Assembly: GCA_903889815.1 (NCBI GenBank)
Contig: CAISYX010000172.1
Location: forward strand, 1-8,085
Origin: an uncultured Gammaproteobacteria bacterium
GTDB lineage: Bacteria > Pseudomonadota > Gammaproteobacteria > Pseudomonadales > Pseudohongiellaceae
Direction of reading: 5' to 3'
DNA length: 8,085 nucleotides
Positions 1 to 7,335 of this stretch are shown piece after piece; position 1 is the stretch's first letter; the number at the start of each line of letters is the position of its first letter. The translations under genes were made by a program, and so were the position numbers. The notes under the pieces are model-generated. The model ran no database searches, had not been told where the DNA came from, and saw only the letters and a program-made list of their open reading frames with translations.

Positions 1-75
1 CGGGAAGTGCATTTTCAGGTCGCGCACCTGCAACAGGGGCTGCACGGAGGAATCGCTCAGGGGAATCACGCTCAT
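1..75 (-). CDS. Partial: oligopeptide/dipeptide ABC transporter ATPase, OppF/DppF type (N-terminal 25 codons)
   Basis: Only the first 25 codons are in the window; the gene runs off the left edge. The visible protein begins MSVIPLSDSSVQ and continues into LLQVRDLKMHFP. That last stretch is the usual first beta-strand of OppF/DppF-type nucleotide-binding subunits ('LLxVxDLxxxFP'), which precedes the Walker A motif by about 30-40 residues. The start ATG (75-73) overlaps the TGA stop of the upstream ATPase gene as ATGA, so the two are probably translationally coupled. From its place after an OppD-type ATPase, I infer that it is the second cytoplasmic ATPase of the heterodimeric motor energising the importer. 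No catalytic motif is visible. The family call therefore rests on the N-terminal strand and the operon context; another ABC ATPase subclass is possible but unlikely. Confidence 0.8.
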   Translation of the reverse strand, partial: MSVIPLSDSSVQPLLQVRDLKMHFP

Positions 76-1136
76 GCCACCGCACTCCCCATGGCACAAT
101 CTATGGCACAACGCTTGAAGCCGGCGCTGTCACCACCGCTGCCGGTCGCCGTATTCACGCGCAATTCGCGCCACTCGAAACAGGCCACTTCGTGCCCGGC
201 GGCAATGCGCTCGGCAGGCGGCGGCGCGACCAGGCAGGCATCCTTGCGATAGCGGCAGCGGTTCTCGAAACGGCAGCCCTTCGGCATGTCCAGCAGGCCG
301 GGCACCATGCCCGGGATGATGGTCAGACGCGACTTGGGCGGCGTGTCCAGGCGTGGAATCGACTCCAGCAGGCCCCGGGTATATGGGTGCGCGGGGCGGT
401 CGAACACGTCATAGACGCTGCCCTTCTCGGCCACCTTGCCGGCATACATCACCACCACTTCCGAAGAAGTCTCGGCGATCACACCCAGGTCGTGGGTAAT
501 CAGGATCACCGACATGCCCATGTCATTCTGCAATTGTTTGATGAGTTCCAGAATCTGTGCCTGGATCGTCACATCCAGCGCGGTGGTGGGCTCATCAGCA
601 ATCAGCAGGGCCGGCTGGCAGGCCAGAGCCATGGCGATCACCACGCGCTGACGTATGCCGCCGGACAGTTGATGGGGGTACTCGGTCATGCGGATGTCCG
701 GCGCCGGGATGCCCACTTTGGCCAGCATCTCCACCCCTTCGCGGATCGCCTGCTCCTTGCTGATTTTCTTGTGCAGCAGCAACACTTCGGTCAGCTGGCG
801 CCCAATGGTGTGCACCGGGTTCAGCGCTGTCATCGGCTCCTGGAACACCATGCCGATGCGGGCTCCGCGCACCTTCTGCATCTGTTCGATGCTCATGCTC
901 ACCAGGTTCTGACCCTGCAGCAGGATCTCGCCCCCCATGATCTGGCCAACCGGCTGGGGCAGCAGGCGCATGATGGACAGCGCCGTCACGCTCTTGCCGC
1001 AGCCCGATTCGCCGACGATGCCCAGGGTCTGCCCGGCCTTGAGGTCGAAGCTGACATCGTCCACTGCGCGCACGCGGCCTTCATCCGTGGCGAACTCGGT
1101 GATGAGGTTTCTGACTGAAAGAATCACATCCGACAT
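72..1136 (-). CDS. Oligopeptide/dipeptide ABC transporter ATP-binding protein, OppD/DppD type
   Basis: This 354-aa cytoplasmic ATPase should hydrolyse ATP to drive peptide import through the YejB/YejE-like permeases. All ABC motifs are present: Walker A GESGCGKS (residues 42-49), Q-loop Gln99 in MVFQEP, signature LSGGIRQR (157-164; Ile where Met is commoner), Walker B LLIADEPT (177-184, catalytic Glu182) and H-loop His215. After the ATPase core comes the oligopeptide-transporter C-terminal domain with HPYTRGLL (250-257) and four cysteines, Cys288, Cys294, Cys301 and Cys319. That spacing fits the [4Fe-4S]-binding cysteines known from Dpp-type ATPases. Beyond residue 325 lies a Gly/Ser/Ala-rich tail with two extra cysteines (343, 347). 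The ATG at 1136 lies 6 bp after the SBP-2 stop, with AGGG overlapping that stop as ribosome binding site. E. coli YejF fuses two such ATPases; here they are separate genes. Confidence 0.95.
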   Translation of the reverse strand: MSDVILSVRNLITEFATDEGRVRAVDDVSFDLKAGQTLGIVGESGCGKSVTALSIMRLLPQPVGQIMGGEILLQGQNLVSMSIEQMQKVRGARIGMVFQEPMTALNPVHTIGRQLTEVLLLHKKISKEQAIREGVEMLAKVGIPAPDIRMTEYPHQLSGGIRQRVVIAMALACQPALLIADEPTTALDVTIQAQILELIKQLQNDMGMSVILITHDLGVIAETSSEVVVMYAGKVAEKGSVYDVFDRPAHPYTRGLLESIPRLDTPPKSRLTIIPGMVPGLLDMPKGCRFENRCRYRKDACLVAPPPAERIAAGHEVACFEWRELRVNTATGSGGDSAGFKRCAIDCAMGSAVA

Positions 1137-1142
1137 AGGGCC

Positions 1143-3125
1143 CTACTGTTGAAAGTACTGGTCATAGACATTGATCTGCGGCGGGAAGGTCTGCCCCGCG
1201 CTGCGTGCGGCAAGCGTGGCTTCCTTCATGTCCATGTCGATCCAGTGCACGAAGGCGTCCTCGGCATAGCTGGAGTAACGCACGTTGAAGTCAGCAGGCC
1301 AGCGCACCCAGCGCCAGGACGCATGCCAGTAGAAAGGCTCGACAAAGGCCGGCACGAACGAGGCCTGGTCGTGATGCATCTGCGTCATGCGATGGGCCAG
1401 ATCGATCATTTCGGCGCGGTCAGACGAGGCCACGTAGCGGTCGATCATCTGGTCCATCTCGAAATTCGCGAACACTTCCAGATTGTTGGTCTGCGTCTTC
1501 ACCACCCGTGCCGGATTGACGCTGCCGTCTTTCAGGAAGGCATCGTCATAGGCGTTGTCGGAGTGATAGGAATCCCAGTAGCGCGGGTACATCTCCAGCC
1601 CGTAATTGAAGGCCATGAAGTACATGTCGTGCTGTTTCTCCTGCGCCTTGCGGGAGCCCGCGGCCACATCGAGCATTTCCAGACGGAATTCCACGCCGGC
1701 TTTCGCGGCCTCTTCACGCAGAATGGTGAACACATCGCGGTAGCGCTCGTAGTGGGTGGACAGCGTGAAGGACAAGCGCTCGCCAGCGGCATTCATCAGA
1801 ATGCCGTCCGGCCCGCTGCGATCAAACCCCGCCTTGGCGAAATGCTCACGCGCCAGGGTGATGTCATAGGGCCGGGCCTTTACCGCCGGGTTCGAGAACT
1901 CCCCATAGCCCACCTGGGCCGAATCCAGGCGCGTGAAGTCGCCACGGAAATAGCGCTCCAGCACCATCTCGAAATTGGCCGCGTAATGAATGCCGACGCG
2001 CACATCCTGATTGTCCAGGTGCGGCCGCGAGGTGTTGATCCAGATGCCCCAGGGCGCGCGCGGACCGTCATTGTAGAACGTGGCTTTGTGAATATAGCCG
2101 CCAGCGACTTCCGGATCGGTGTCCGGCAGACTCTCGTACCAGTAGTCGGCCGTGCGGATCTTGAACTGGTCGATGTCGCCGCGCCGGAAGGCCTCGAACT
2201 GGTTGGCGGTGTCGCGGATCACGCTGAAGCTGATGCGGTCCATGTTGTAGCGGTTGCGGAAGAACTTCAGGTCTTTCGCCCACCAGTCCTCCACCCGGGT
2301 CATCACGATGTTGACGCCCATGTTCACGTTCTCTGGCAGGATCTGGTACGCGCCCGCGTGGGGCACGAAACGCCACTGGTAGCGCTCCGTGAAGTCGGGG
2401 CCCAGCTCCTGATAGAAGTGCTCGGGCACCGGCGACAGGCTCAGGGCCAGCGCCGCCATGTCGGGCTTGGCTTCCGTCATGCTGATGGAGATGGTGTGCT
2501 CGTCGTACTTCGTGATGTTGGTGTACTGCGTGGAATACCAGTTGGCCGACCACGGATCGTTGATGTGCTCCGACAGATAGAAATAGAACATGAACAGGAA
2601 GTCGTCGGCGGTGATGGGCTCGCCGTCGGTGAAGCGCGCGTTCGGATTGAGCTTCGCGTAGACCGTCTTGTTCGAGAAATCCACCGCCCACTGCATGGCG
2701 ATGGCCGGGTGGAACTCGAACTCATTGGGATGCCGGTGCGCCAGCGACAGGGCCACATAGTCCAGAATCCAGCGCCGGAACTCGCCCGACGCATCGGGGC
2801 CGTTCACCCGCAACGTGGCCGGGAAATCCGGCATGTACTCATACTGCGTGCCGCCTTTGGTCGCCTCGGGAGAGCCAATGTCCGGCAGGTCCATGCCATC
2901 TTCCCAGACCAGGTCGGCGGGGATGTCCGCCGCGGTCTTGAACGAGATCAGCTCGGGCCGAGCCGCGTACCAGGCCTGGACGTCGGCGCTGATGTTGGCA
3001 GAGGCATCGGCTGGCGCGCCGGTGGACGGCGTATCACCACCACAGGCCGCCAGCACCGTGGCACAGGCCAGCAGCGTCAGCACACGCAGGGTACGCAGCG
3101 TCGTCGTGACAGGCATATGACTCAT
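1143..3125 (-). CDS. Extracellular solute-binding lipoprotein, family 5 / YejA-like (SBP-2)
   Basis: A 660-aa peptide-binding protein of the SBP_bac_5 type, by its long bilobal-size chain and the motif set shared with its upstream paralogue. The N-terminus has a lipoprotein signal: basic start, hydrophobic run, and lipobox LAAC with Cys28 as the lipidated residue (an LLAC at 18-21 is a weaker alternative). A Ser/Thr/Ala-rich linker of about 20 residues follows. Family-like stretches include GYIHKATFYNDGPR, LDNQDVRVGIHYAANF, FTLSTHYERYRDVFTILREE and the Trp-rich YWHASWRWVRWP near the C-terminus. The chosen start ATG (3125-3123) overlaps the SBP-1 stop as ATGA; a second Met at codon 4 is a possible but unsupported start. 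It is a clear paralogue of SBP-1, similar along the whole length except for the leader and a divergent segment at about residues 109-142. The ligand is probably an oligopeptide, by context; it cannot be read from the sequence. Confidence 0.93.
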   Translation of the reverse strand: MSHMPVTTTLRTLRVLTLLACATVLAACGGDTPSTGAPADASANISADVQAWYAARPELISFKTAADIPADLVWEDGMDLPDIGSPEATKGGTQYEYMPDFPATLRVNGPDASGEFRRWILDYVALSLAHRHPNEFEFHPAIAMQWAVDFSNKTVYAKLNPNARFTDGEPITADDFLFMFYFYLSEHINDPWSANWYSTQYTNITKYDEHTISISMTEAKPDMAALALSLSPVPEHFYQELGPDFTERYQWRFVPHAGAYQILPENVNMGVNIVMTRVEDWWAKDLKFFRNRYNMDRISFSVIRDTANQFEAFRRGDIDQFKIRTADYWYESLPDTDPEVAGGYIHKATFYNDGPRAPWGIWINTSRPHLDNQDVRVGIHYAANFEMVLERYFRGDFTRLDSAQVGYGEFSNPAVKARPYDITLAREHFAKAGFDRSGPDGILMNAAGERLSFTLSTHYERYRDVFTILREEAAKAGVEFRLEMLDVAAGSRKAQEKQHDMYFMAFNYGLEMYPRYWDSYHSDNAYDDAFLKDGSVNPARVVKTQTNNLEVFANFEMDQMIDRYVASSDRAEMIDLAHRMTQMHHDQASFVPAFVEPFYWHASWRWVRWPADFNVRYSSYAEDAFVHWIDMDMKEATLAARSAGQTFPPQINVYDQYFQQ

Positions 3126-5083
3126 TGCAGGCCCTGGTACTGGTCGTAAATCTCGATCACGGGCTCGAACGTCGTGCCGGCGCTGCGGGCAGCCTGCGTG
3201 GCTTCCTTCATGTCCGTGTCGATCCAGTGGGCAAACATTTCCTGGGGCGTGCTGGTGAAACGGAAGTTGAAACCTTCCGGCCAGCGCACCCAGCGCCAGT
3301 AGGCGGTGCGGTAGAACGTTTCGACGAAGCCTGGCGAGAAGGACGCGTAATCGTGATGACGCTGTTGAATCAGATGCGACAGCTCGATCATGCGCTGCTT
3401 GTCTTCCGAGTCGTCATACTCGGTAATCCACTGGTCCAGCTCGAAGTCGGCCACGATCTGCAGATTGTTGGTCTGTGGCTTCACCTTGCGGTCCGGGTTC
3501 ACGCTGCCGTCGTCAAGGAAGGCATCGTCGTAGGCATTGTCGGAGTGGAAGTACTGCCAGTAGTCAGGGTACATGGACAGCGCCGGCGCGAAGCTCACGA
3601 AGTAGATGTCGTGCTGCTTCTCTTGTGCCTTGCGGAAGCCCGCCGCGCCGTCGAGGATCTCGATGCGCAGTTCCAGGCCCGCCTTGATGGCCTCTTCCTT
3701 CAGAATCGTGAACACATCCGCGAAGCGGTCATAGTGGGTGCTCAGGGTGAAGGCCAAGCGCTCGCCTGCGGCGTTGACAAGAATGCCATCCGGCCCCCGC
3801 TGGGTGAAACCGGCCGCTGCGAAATGCTGTTCAGCCAGCGCGATGTCGAACGGACGTGGTTCAACATCCGGATTGGTGAAGTCCGGGTAGCCATCGTTCT
3901 GGGTGCGCAGGCGCTCCATGTCACCGCGGAAATAATTGTCGATCACCAGCTGCCAGTTGGCGGCGTACTGTATACCCAGGCGCACATCCTGATTGTCCAG
4001 CAGATGCCGCGAGGCGTTCATCCACAGGCCCCAGTTGCTGCGCGGGCCACCATTGTAGAACGTGGATTTGTGAATATAGCCGCCGGCCACATCCGGATCA
4101 CTGTCCGGCAGATTGTCGTACCACATTTCGGCCGTGGCCACGCGCATCATGTCCACATCACCGCGCCGGAAGGCTTCGTAGCGGTTGGAGGCATCGCGGA
4201 TGACTGACAGGTTGATGCGATCCGGGTTGAACAGGTAGCGCCAGTACTTCAGGTCCTTCGCCCACCAGTCCTGTTTGCGCTCCAGCACAATGCGCACGCC
4301 CATGTCGATATTCTGGTCGTCGATGAAATAGGCGCCGGCGTGGGGCTCGTAACGCCACTGGTAGCGTTCCGGATAATCCGTGCCCAGCTCTTTATAGAAA
4401 TGCTGGGGTACCGGTCCCAGGAACAGCGCGTATTCCGCCATGTCCGGCTTGGCCGTGGTCATGGTTATGGCGAAGGTGTGATCATCGAACTTGGTGATGT
4501 TGGTGTATTCGTTGCTGTAATGATTGTTCGAGAATGGCGCCTGAATGTACTCGGACAGATAGAAGAAAAAGGCAAACAGGGCATCGTCGGAGGTGATGGG
4601 TTCGTTGTCGGTCCACGTGGCCGTGGGGTTGATGCGGATGTAGACCTTCTTGTTCGCCTGATCAACCGCCCAGCTCTCGGCGATGCCGGGAATGTACTTG
4701 CCGGTGTTTGGATGCGGCACTACCCAGGGCATGCGGTAGAAGCCGCTGATCCACGAGCGTGAAGAGAAATTCGAATCCGGCCCGGTGAAGCGCAAGGTGG
4801 GCGGGAAGTCTTCGATGGACTCGTAATAGGTGCCGCCCTTGGTGGCCTCCGCGGAGCCGATCTCGGGCTCGTTCATGCCGGTCTCCCACACCAGATCGGC
4901 GGGCAGATCAGCGGGCGTGGCAAAGGTGAACAGATCAGGGCGCGAGGCGTAGAAGTCCAGTACTTCCTGGGTATTGTCGAGGCCGGAGTCCGTCGCTGCC
5001 TCCTCGTTGGAACCGCCACCGCAGGCACTGAGCAGTGCCGCAGCCACCAGCAACAAGCCCTTCCAGCCATGTCTTCTTGTCAT
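3122..5083 (-). CDS. Extracellular solute-binding lipoprotein, family 5 / YejA-like (SBP-1)
   Basis: A 653-aa peptide-binding lipoprotein that would deliver ligand to the YejB/YejE permease. I start it at ATG 5083-5081, although the frame stays open upstream. This start gives a classic lipoprotein signal: MTRRHGWKG, then a hydrophobic run, then lipobox LSAC with Cys21. It also has GGAG (5095-5092) 8 nt upstream. A longer start near 5224 would overlap yejE by over 100 bp and bury the signal peptide. The mature protein starts with an acidic/Ser-rich linker, then a conserved entry region (FYASRPDLFTFATPADLPAD), WTDNEPITSDDALF (157-170), the YIHKSTFYNGGPR region and WRWVRWP near the C-terminus. 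Length is somewhat greater than E. coli YejA (about 600 aa). Residues 101-134 differ most from SBP-2. The gene lies 26 bp after yejE and overlaps SBP-2 by 4 bp. Peptide binding is inferred from the family and the permeases. Confidence 0.94.
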   Translation of the reverse strand: MTRRHGWKGLLLVAAALLSACGGGSNEEAATDSGLDNTQEVLDFYASRPDLFTFATPADLPADLVWETGMNEPEIGSAEATKGGTYYESIEDFPPTLRFTGPDSNFSSRSWISGFYRMPWVVPHPNTGKYIPGIAESWAVDQANKKVYIRINPTATWTDNEPITSDDALFAFFFYLSEYIQAPFSNNHYSNEYTNITKFDDHTFAITMTTAKPDMAEYALFLGPVPQHFYKELGTDYPERYQWRYEPHAGAYFIDDQNIDMGVRIVLERKQDWWAKDLKYWRYLFNPDRINLSVIRDASNRYEAFRRGDVDMMRVATAEMWYDNLPDSDPDVAGGYIHKSTFYNGGPRSNWGLWMNASRHLLDNQDVRLGIQYAANWQLVIDNYFRGDMERLRTQNDGYPDFTNPDVEPRPFDIALAEQHFAAAGFTQRGPDGILVNAAGERLAFTLSTHYDRFADVFTILKEEAIKAGLELRIEILDGAAGFRKAQEKQHDIYFVSFAPALSMYPDYWQYFHSDNAYDDAFLDDGSVNPDRKVKPQTNNLQIVADFELDQWITEYDDSEDKQRMIELSHLIQQRHHDYASFSPGFVETFYRTAYWRWVRWPEGFNFRFTSTPQEMFAHWIDTDMKEATQAARSAGTTFEPVIEIYDQYQGLQ

Positions 5084-5091
5084 GCCATGTT

Positions 5092-5095
5092 CTCC
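5092..5095 (-). promoter_or_regulatory. Ribosome binding site of SBP-1
   Basis: On the minus strand, CTGGAG ends 8 nt before ATG 5083-5081. This GGAG core, in the 26-bp gap after yejE, is what decides the SBP-1 start. Another ATG at 5088-5086 is out of frame and sits too close to the GGAG. Confidence 0.65.
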
Positions 5096-5109
5096 AGGAT
5101 GCAGGATGT

Positions 5110-6183
5110 CTATTTGTAGAGTGTGAATTTCTTGGGATCGAACGACTCGCGAATGGCCTCTCCCACGAAGGTGACAAGCGTCAGAAGCACGACGAGCGTA
5201 CCAAAGGCTGACATCACGATCCACGGGGCAGTGCGCAGCGTCTGCGTGCCCTGCTTGAGCAGCTCACCCAGGCTCGGCGTGGGCGGCGGCAGACCGAAGC
5301 CCAGGAAATCCAGCGCCGTAATGGCCGAGATCGCCGAGACGATCGTGAAGGGCATGAAGGTCACCAGCGTCGAGAGCACATTGGGCAGAATATGCCGGAA
5401 CACGATGCGGGTGTTGGACGCGCCGAGTACACGGGCGGCCGCCACATAGTCCCGGGACTTTTCCTTGTAGGTTTCCGTGCGCATGTAATAGGTCATGGAC
5501 GTCCACGAGAACAGCACCATCACACTGAGCAGGATGAGGATCCGCGAGAAGATGCTGAAGGCGTCGGGAATCACTGAAAAGACGATGATCACCATGTACA
5601 GGAACGGGATGTTGCTCCAGATCTCGATCAGCCGCTGACTGATCATGTCGAACATGCCCCCCAGATAGCCCATGGCACAGCCCACCGCCACGCCGATCAC
5701 ATACACGGCGGCCATGAAACCGATGGCGAAGATCAGGGCGATGCGGGTGCCGAAGAACAGGCGCGCCAGAATGTCGCGGCTGGTGGTGTCAGTGCCCAGG
5801 TAATGCTGCCGTTCGGCACTGGGCGCTTCGGGACGGAAGATGCCGCTGCTGGCATCGTTCTCGAAAGGGCTGTAGGGAATCAGGGGCATCAGCACCCAGT
5901 TGCCGTCATCGGCGTCTTCGAACACCTGCTGCAGCTCGCGGTAATTGGTCTCGTAGGGGTAGTCGAGCCCGAAGTCGGTGCCGGGATGGAAGGCACCATA
6001 GGTCGGGAAGTGCAGCGAACCTTCATAGCTGACGATCAGTGCACGGTTGTTGATGAGCACTTCGCCGAACAGACTCAGCAACAGAAACACTGACAGGATC
6101 ATAAAGCTGTAATAGCCGCGCTTGATGTCGCGAAAGCGGCGCAGCTTCTTGAGGGTCTGGGGATTCAATCGCAACAGATTCAT
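5110..6183 (-). CDS. yejE: Peptide ABC transporter permease, YejE family
   Basis: A 357-aa inner-membrane permease that pairs with YejB to form the translocation pore. It follows E. coli YejE (341 aa, compared from memory) from end to end. The N-terminus is basic with RRGYYS-like spacing (KRGYYSF, 21-27), then TM1 at about 27-45. A large periplasmic loop of about 80 residues follows (VSYEGSLHFPTYG, NGWVL-like GNWVLMPLIPYSPF). Next comes LGTDTTSRDILARLFFGTR (129-147), the hallmark entrance of OppC/DppC-type permeases, and further membrane segments near 148-172, 191-232, 268-293 and 322-343. The cytoplasmic EAA-type loop that contacts the ATPase is DYVAAARVLGASNTRIVFRH (245-264). LDFLGFGLP (291-299) and GEAIRESFDPKK (341-352) are strongly YejE-like. 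The gene starts 9 bp after yejB ends, with AGGAC at 6194-6190 overlapping the yejB stop region, so coupling is likely. Confidence 0.96.
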   Translation of the reverse strand: MNLLRLNPQTLKKLRRFRDIKRGYYSFMILSVFLLLSLFGEVLINNRALIVSYEGSLHFPTYGAFHPGTDFGLDYPYETNYRELQQVFEDADDGNWVLMPLIPYSPFENDASSGIFRPEAPSAERQHYLGTDTTSRDILARLFFGTRIALIFAIGFMAAVYVIGVAVGCAMGYLGGMFDMISQRLIEIWSNIPFLYMVIIVFSVIPDAFSIFSRILILLSVMVLFSWTSMTYYMRTETYKEKSRDYVAAARVLGASNTRIVFRHILPNVLSTLVTFMPFTIVSAISAITALDFLGFGLPPPTPSLGELLKQGTQTLRTAPWIVMSAFGTLVVLLTLVTFVGEAIRESFDPKKFTLYK

Positions 6184-6189
6184 GGCGGC

Positions 6190-6194
6190 GTCCT
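6190..6194 (-). promoter_or_regulatory. Ribosome binding site of yejE, overlapping the yejB stop codon
   Basis: The minus strand reads TAGGACGCCGCCATG, where TAG is the yejB stop and AGGA(C) is the Shine-Dalgarno, 6-7 nt before the yejE ATG. Ribosomes ending yejB sit directly over this site, which favours coupled, balanced synthesis of the two permeases. Confidence 0.65.
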
Positions 6195-7209
6195 AGTTGA
6201 ATCGGATGCGCGGATCAACCAGCGCCACAAGAATGTCGGAAAGGATGTTGCCGATCAGCAGCAGCACACTGGCCAGGAACACCACGCCCATGACCACCGG
6301 ATAATCCCGGTCCACGATGGAAGTCAGCCCCAGCAGACCAAAGCCGTTGATGTCGAAGATGGTCTCGATCAGGAACGAGCCGGACACCAGCAAGGTGATG
6401 TTCTGCCCGAAGGTAGTGGCAATCGGAATCAGCGAGTTGCGCAGAGCGTGGCCGGTGACGGACTTGCGGAAGGACACGCCCTTGGCGATGGCGGTGCGCA
6501 CATAGTCCGAGGCCAGATTGTCCATCAGATGATTCTTCAGCAGCAGGGTCACCAGCGCGAAGCTGCCCATCATGTAGCAGATCAGCGGCAGCGCCGAGTG
6601 CGAGGCCAGATCCTTGACCTTGCCCCACAGGCTCAGGTCATCGAACTGCAGACTCACGAACCCGCCCATCGGGAACCACTCCAGCCGCACCGAGAAATAC
6701 AGCAGCAACAGCGAACCCAGCGCATAGCCGGGCACGGCATAGCCGATGAAGATGAGGATCGAACTGATGTTGTCGACGGCCGTGCGATGTTTTATGGCTT
6801 TGAGTATCCCCAGGGGGATACAGATGGCATAGGTGAGAATGAGCGTGATGATGCCGTAATAGAGTGAGACGGGAAACCGGCTGGCCATGACATCCCACAC
6901 CGGCATGTTGTAACGGTAGGACGTGCCCAGATCTCCCGTGGCCACCTTGCCTACCCATTCCACATAACTTTGCAGCACAGGCTTGTCGAACCCGTAGTAT
7001 TCCCGCAGCCGGTCGAGCTGCACTTCCGACAGCGCCATGTTCTGGCCGACAGCGGCGCCACGGGTACTGCCGCCCGCGAGCTGGGCTTCCATGATGGCGC
7101 GCTCGATGGGGCCGCCGGGCACCAGTCGCGTGATGACGAAGACGATGATCGTAATGCCGATGAGGGTCGGCGGGATCAGAAGCAAACGGCGAAGGAAGTA
7201 GTCACGCAT
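6193..7209 (-). CDS. yejB: Peptide ABC transporter permease, YejB family
   Basis: A 338-aa inner-membrane permease, first gene of the operon and partner of YejE. I start it at ATG 7209-7207, giving MRDYFLRRLLLIPPTL, which matches the start of E. coli YejB and other OppB/DppB permeases. The frame stays open upstream to 7491, but that extension is low-complexity, repeat-derived and Arg/Pro-rich. Visible landmarks are TM1 (9-29) ending in LVPGGPIERAI, YGFDKPVLQSYVEWV (72-86), GDLGTSYR (92-99) and membrane segments near 113-136, 147-171, 206-225, 265-283 and 303-327. The EAA-type ATPase-contact loop is DYVRTAIAKGVSFRKSVTGH (235-254). The C-terminus is NILSDILVALVDPRIRF, a family signature. E. coli YejB is slightly longer (364 aa). 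The only Shine-Dalgarno-like sequence is purine-rich AAGAAGAA at 7221-7214, which is weak. Confidence 0.96.
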   Translation of the reverse strand: MRDYFLRRLLLIPPTLIGITIIVFVITRLVPGGPIERAIMEAQLAGGSTRGAAVGQNMALSEVQLDRLREYYGFDKPVLQSYVEWVGKVATGDLGTSYRYNMPVWDVMASRFPVSLYYGIITLILTYAICIPLGILKAIKHRTAVDNISSILIFIGYAVPGYALGSLLLLYFSVRLEWFPMGGFVSLQFDDLSLWGKVKDLASHSALPLICYMMGSFALVTLLLKNHLMDNLASDYVRTAIAKGVSFRKSVTGHALRNSLIPIATTFGQNITLLVSGSFLIETIFDINGFGLLGLTSIVDRDYPVVMGVVFLASVLLLIGNILSDILVALVDPRIRFN

Positions 7210-7251
7210 GCAGTTCTTCTTGCTCTTGTGCGGTTGTTGCGATGATTTTGG

Positions 7252-7280
7252 AGCATAACCGGTTTTGCGTGCGGAGCGAA
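7252..7280 (-). promoter_or_regulatory. Weak candidate sigma-70 promoter for the yejB operon
   Basis: On the minus strand a -10-like TATGCT (7257-7252) lies 17 bp after a poor -35-like TTCGCT (7280-7275). Transcription would start near 7245, giving a 5' leader of about 35 nt before the yejB ATG. Only the -10 is respectable, so this is a position-based guess. The true promoter may lie further upstream or be activator-dependent. Confidence 0.2.
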
Positions 7281-7296
7281 GGCCAAACTCTGTGTG

Positions 7297-7326
7297 TGTG
7301 GGAGCGGGCCTTGTGGGAGCGGGCCT
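7297..7326 (+). repeat. Perfect 15-bp tandem duplication of a REP half-site
   Basis: TGTGGGAGCGGGCCT occurs twice head to tail (7297-7311 and 7312-7326), directly after a (TG)n run (7291-7300). The second copy continues into a complete REP palindrome; the first stops after the half-site. This looks like slippage or duplication of a REP start, and would be expected to vary in copy number between strains. Confidence 0.9.
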
Positions 7327-7335
7327 TGCCCGCGA
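7312..7335 (+). repeat. REP sequence, Pseudomonas type (copy 1)
   Basis: The core GTGGGAGCGGGC-CTT-GCCCGCGA matches the widespread Pseudomonas REP motif (GTGGGAGCGGGCTTGCCCGCGA form, from memory). The stem GCGGGC (7319-7324) pairs perfectly with GCCCGC (7328-7333) around a 3-nt loop. Such REPs are usually dispersed intergenic elements mobilised by RAYT transposases (IS200/IS605-like TnpA). No RAYT gene is in this window, so it would have to act in trans. Confidence 0.8.

Noticed and set aside
192..1118. Plus-strand open frame antisense to the OppD-type ATPase
   Set aside because: His/Gln/Gly-rich shadow; the minus strand carries every ABC ATPase motif.
1149..3149. Long plus-strand open frame (666 codons) antisense to SBP-2
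   Set aside because: It is a shadow of the GC-rich SBP-2 gene. Its composition is rich in His, Arg, Val and Gly with no recognisable domain, while the minus strand encodes a clear lipoprotein SBP.
3125..4207. Long plus-strand open frame (360 codons) antisense to SBP-1
   Set aside because: Same kind of shadow, in the same relative frame as the one over SBP-2, which is expected because the two genes are paralogues.
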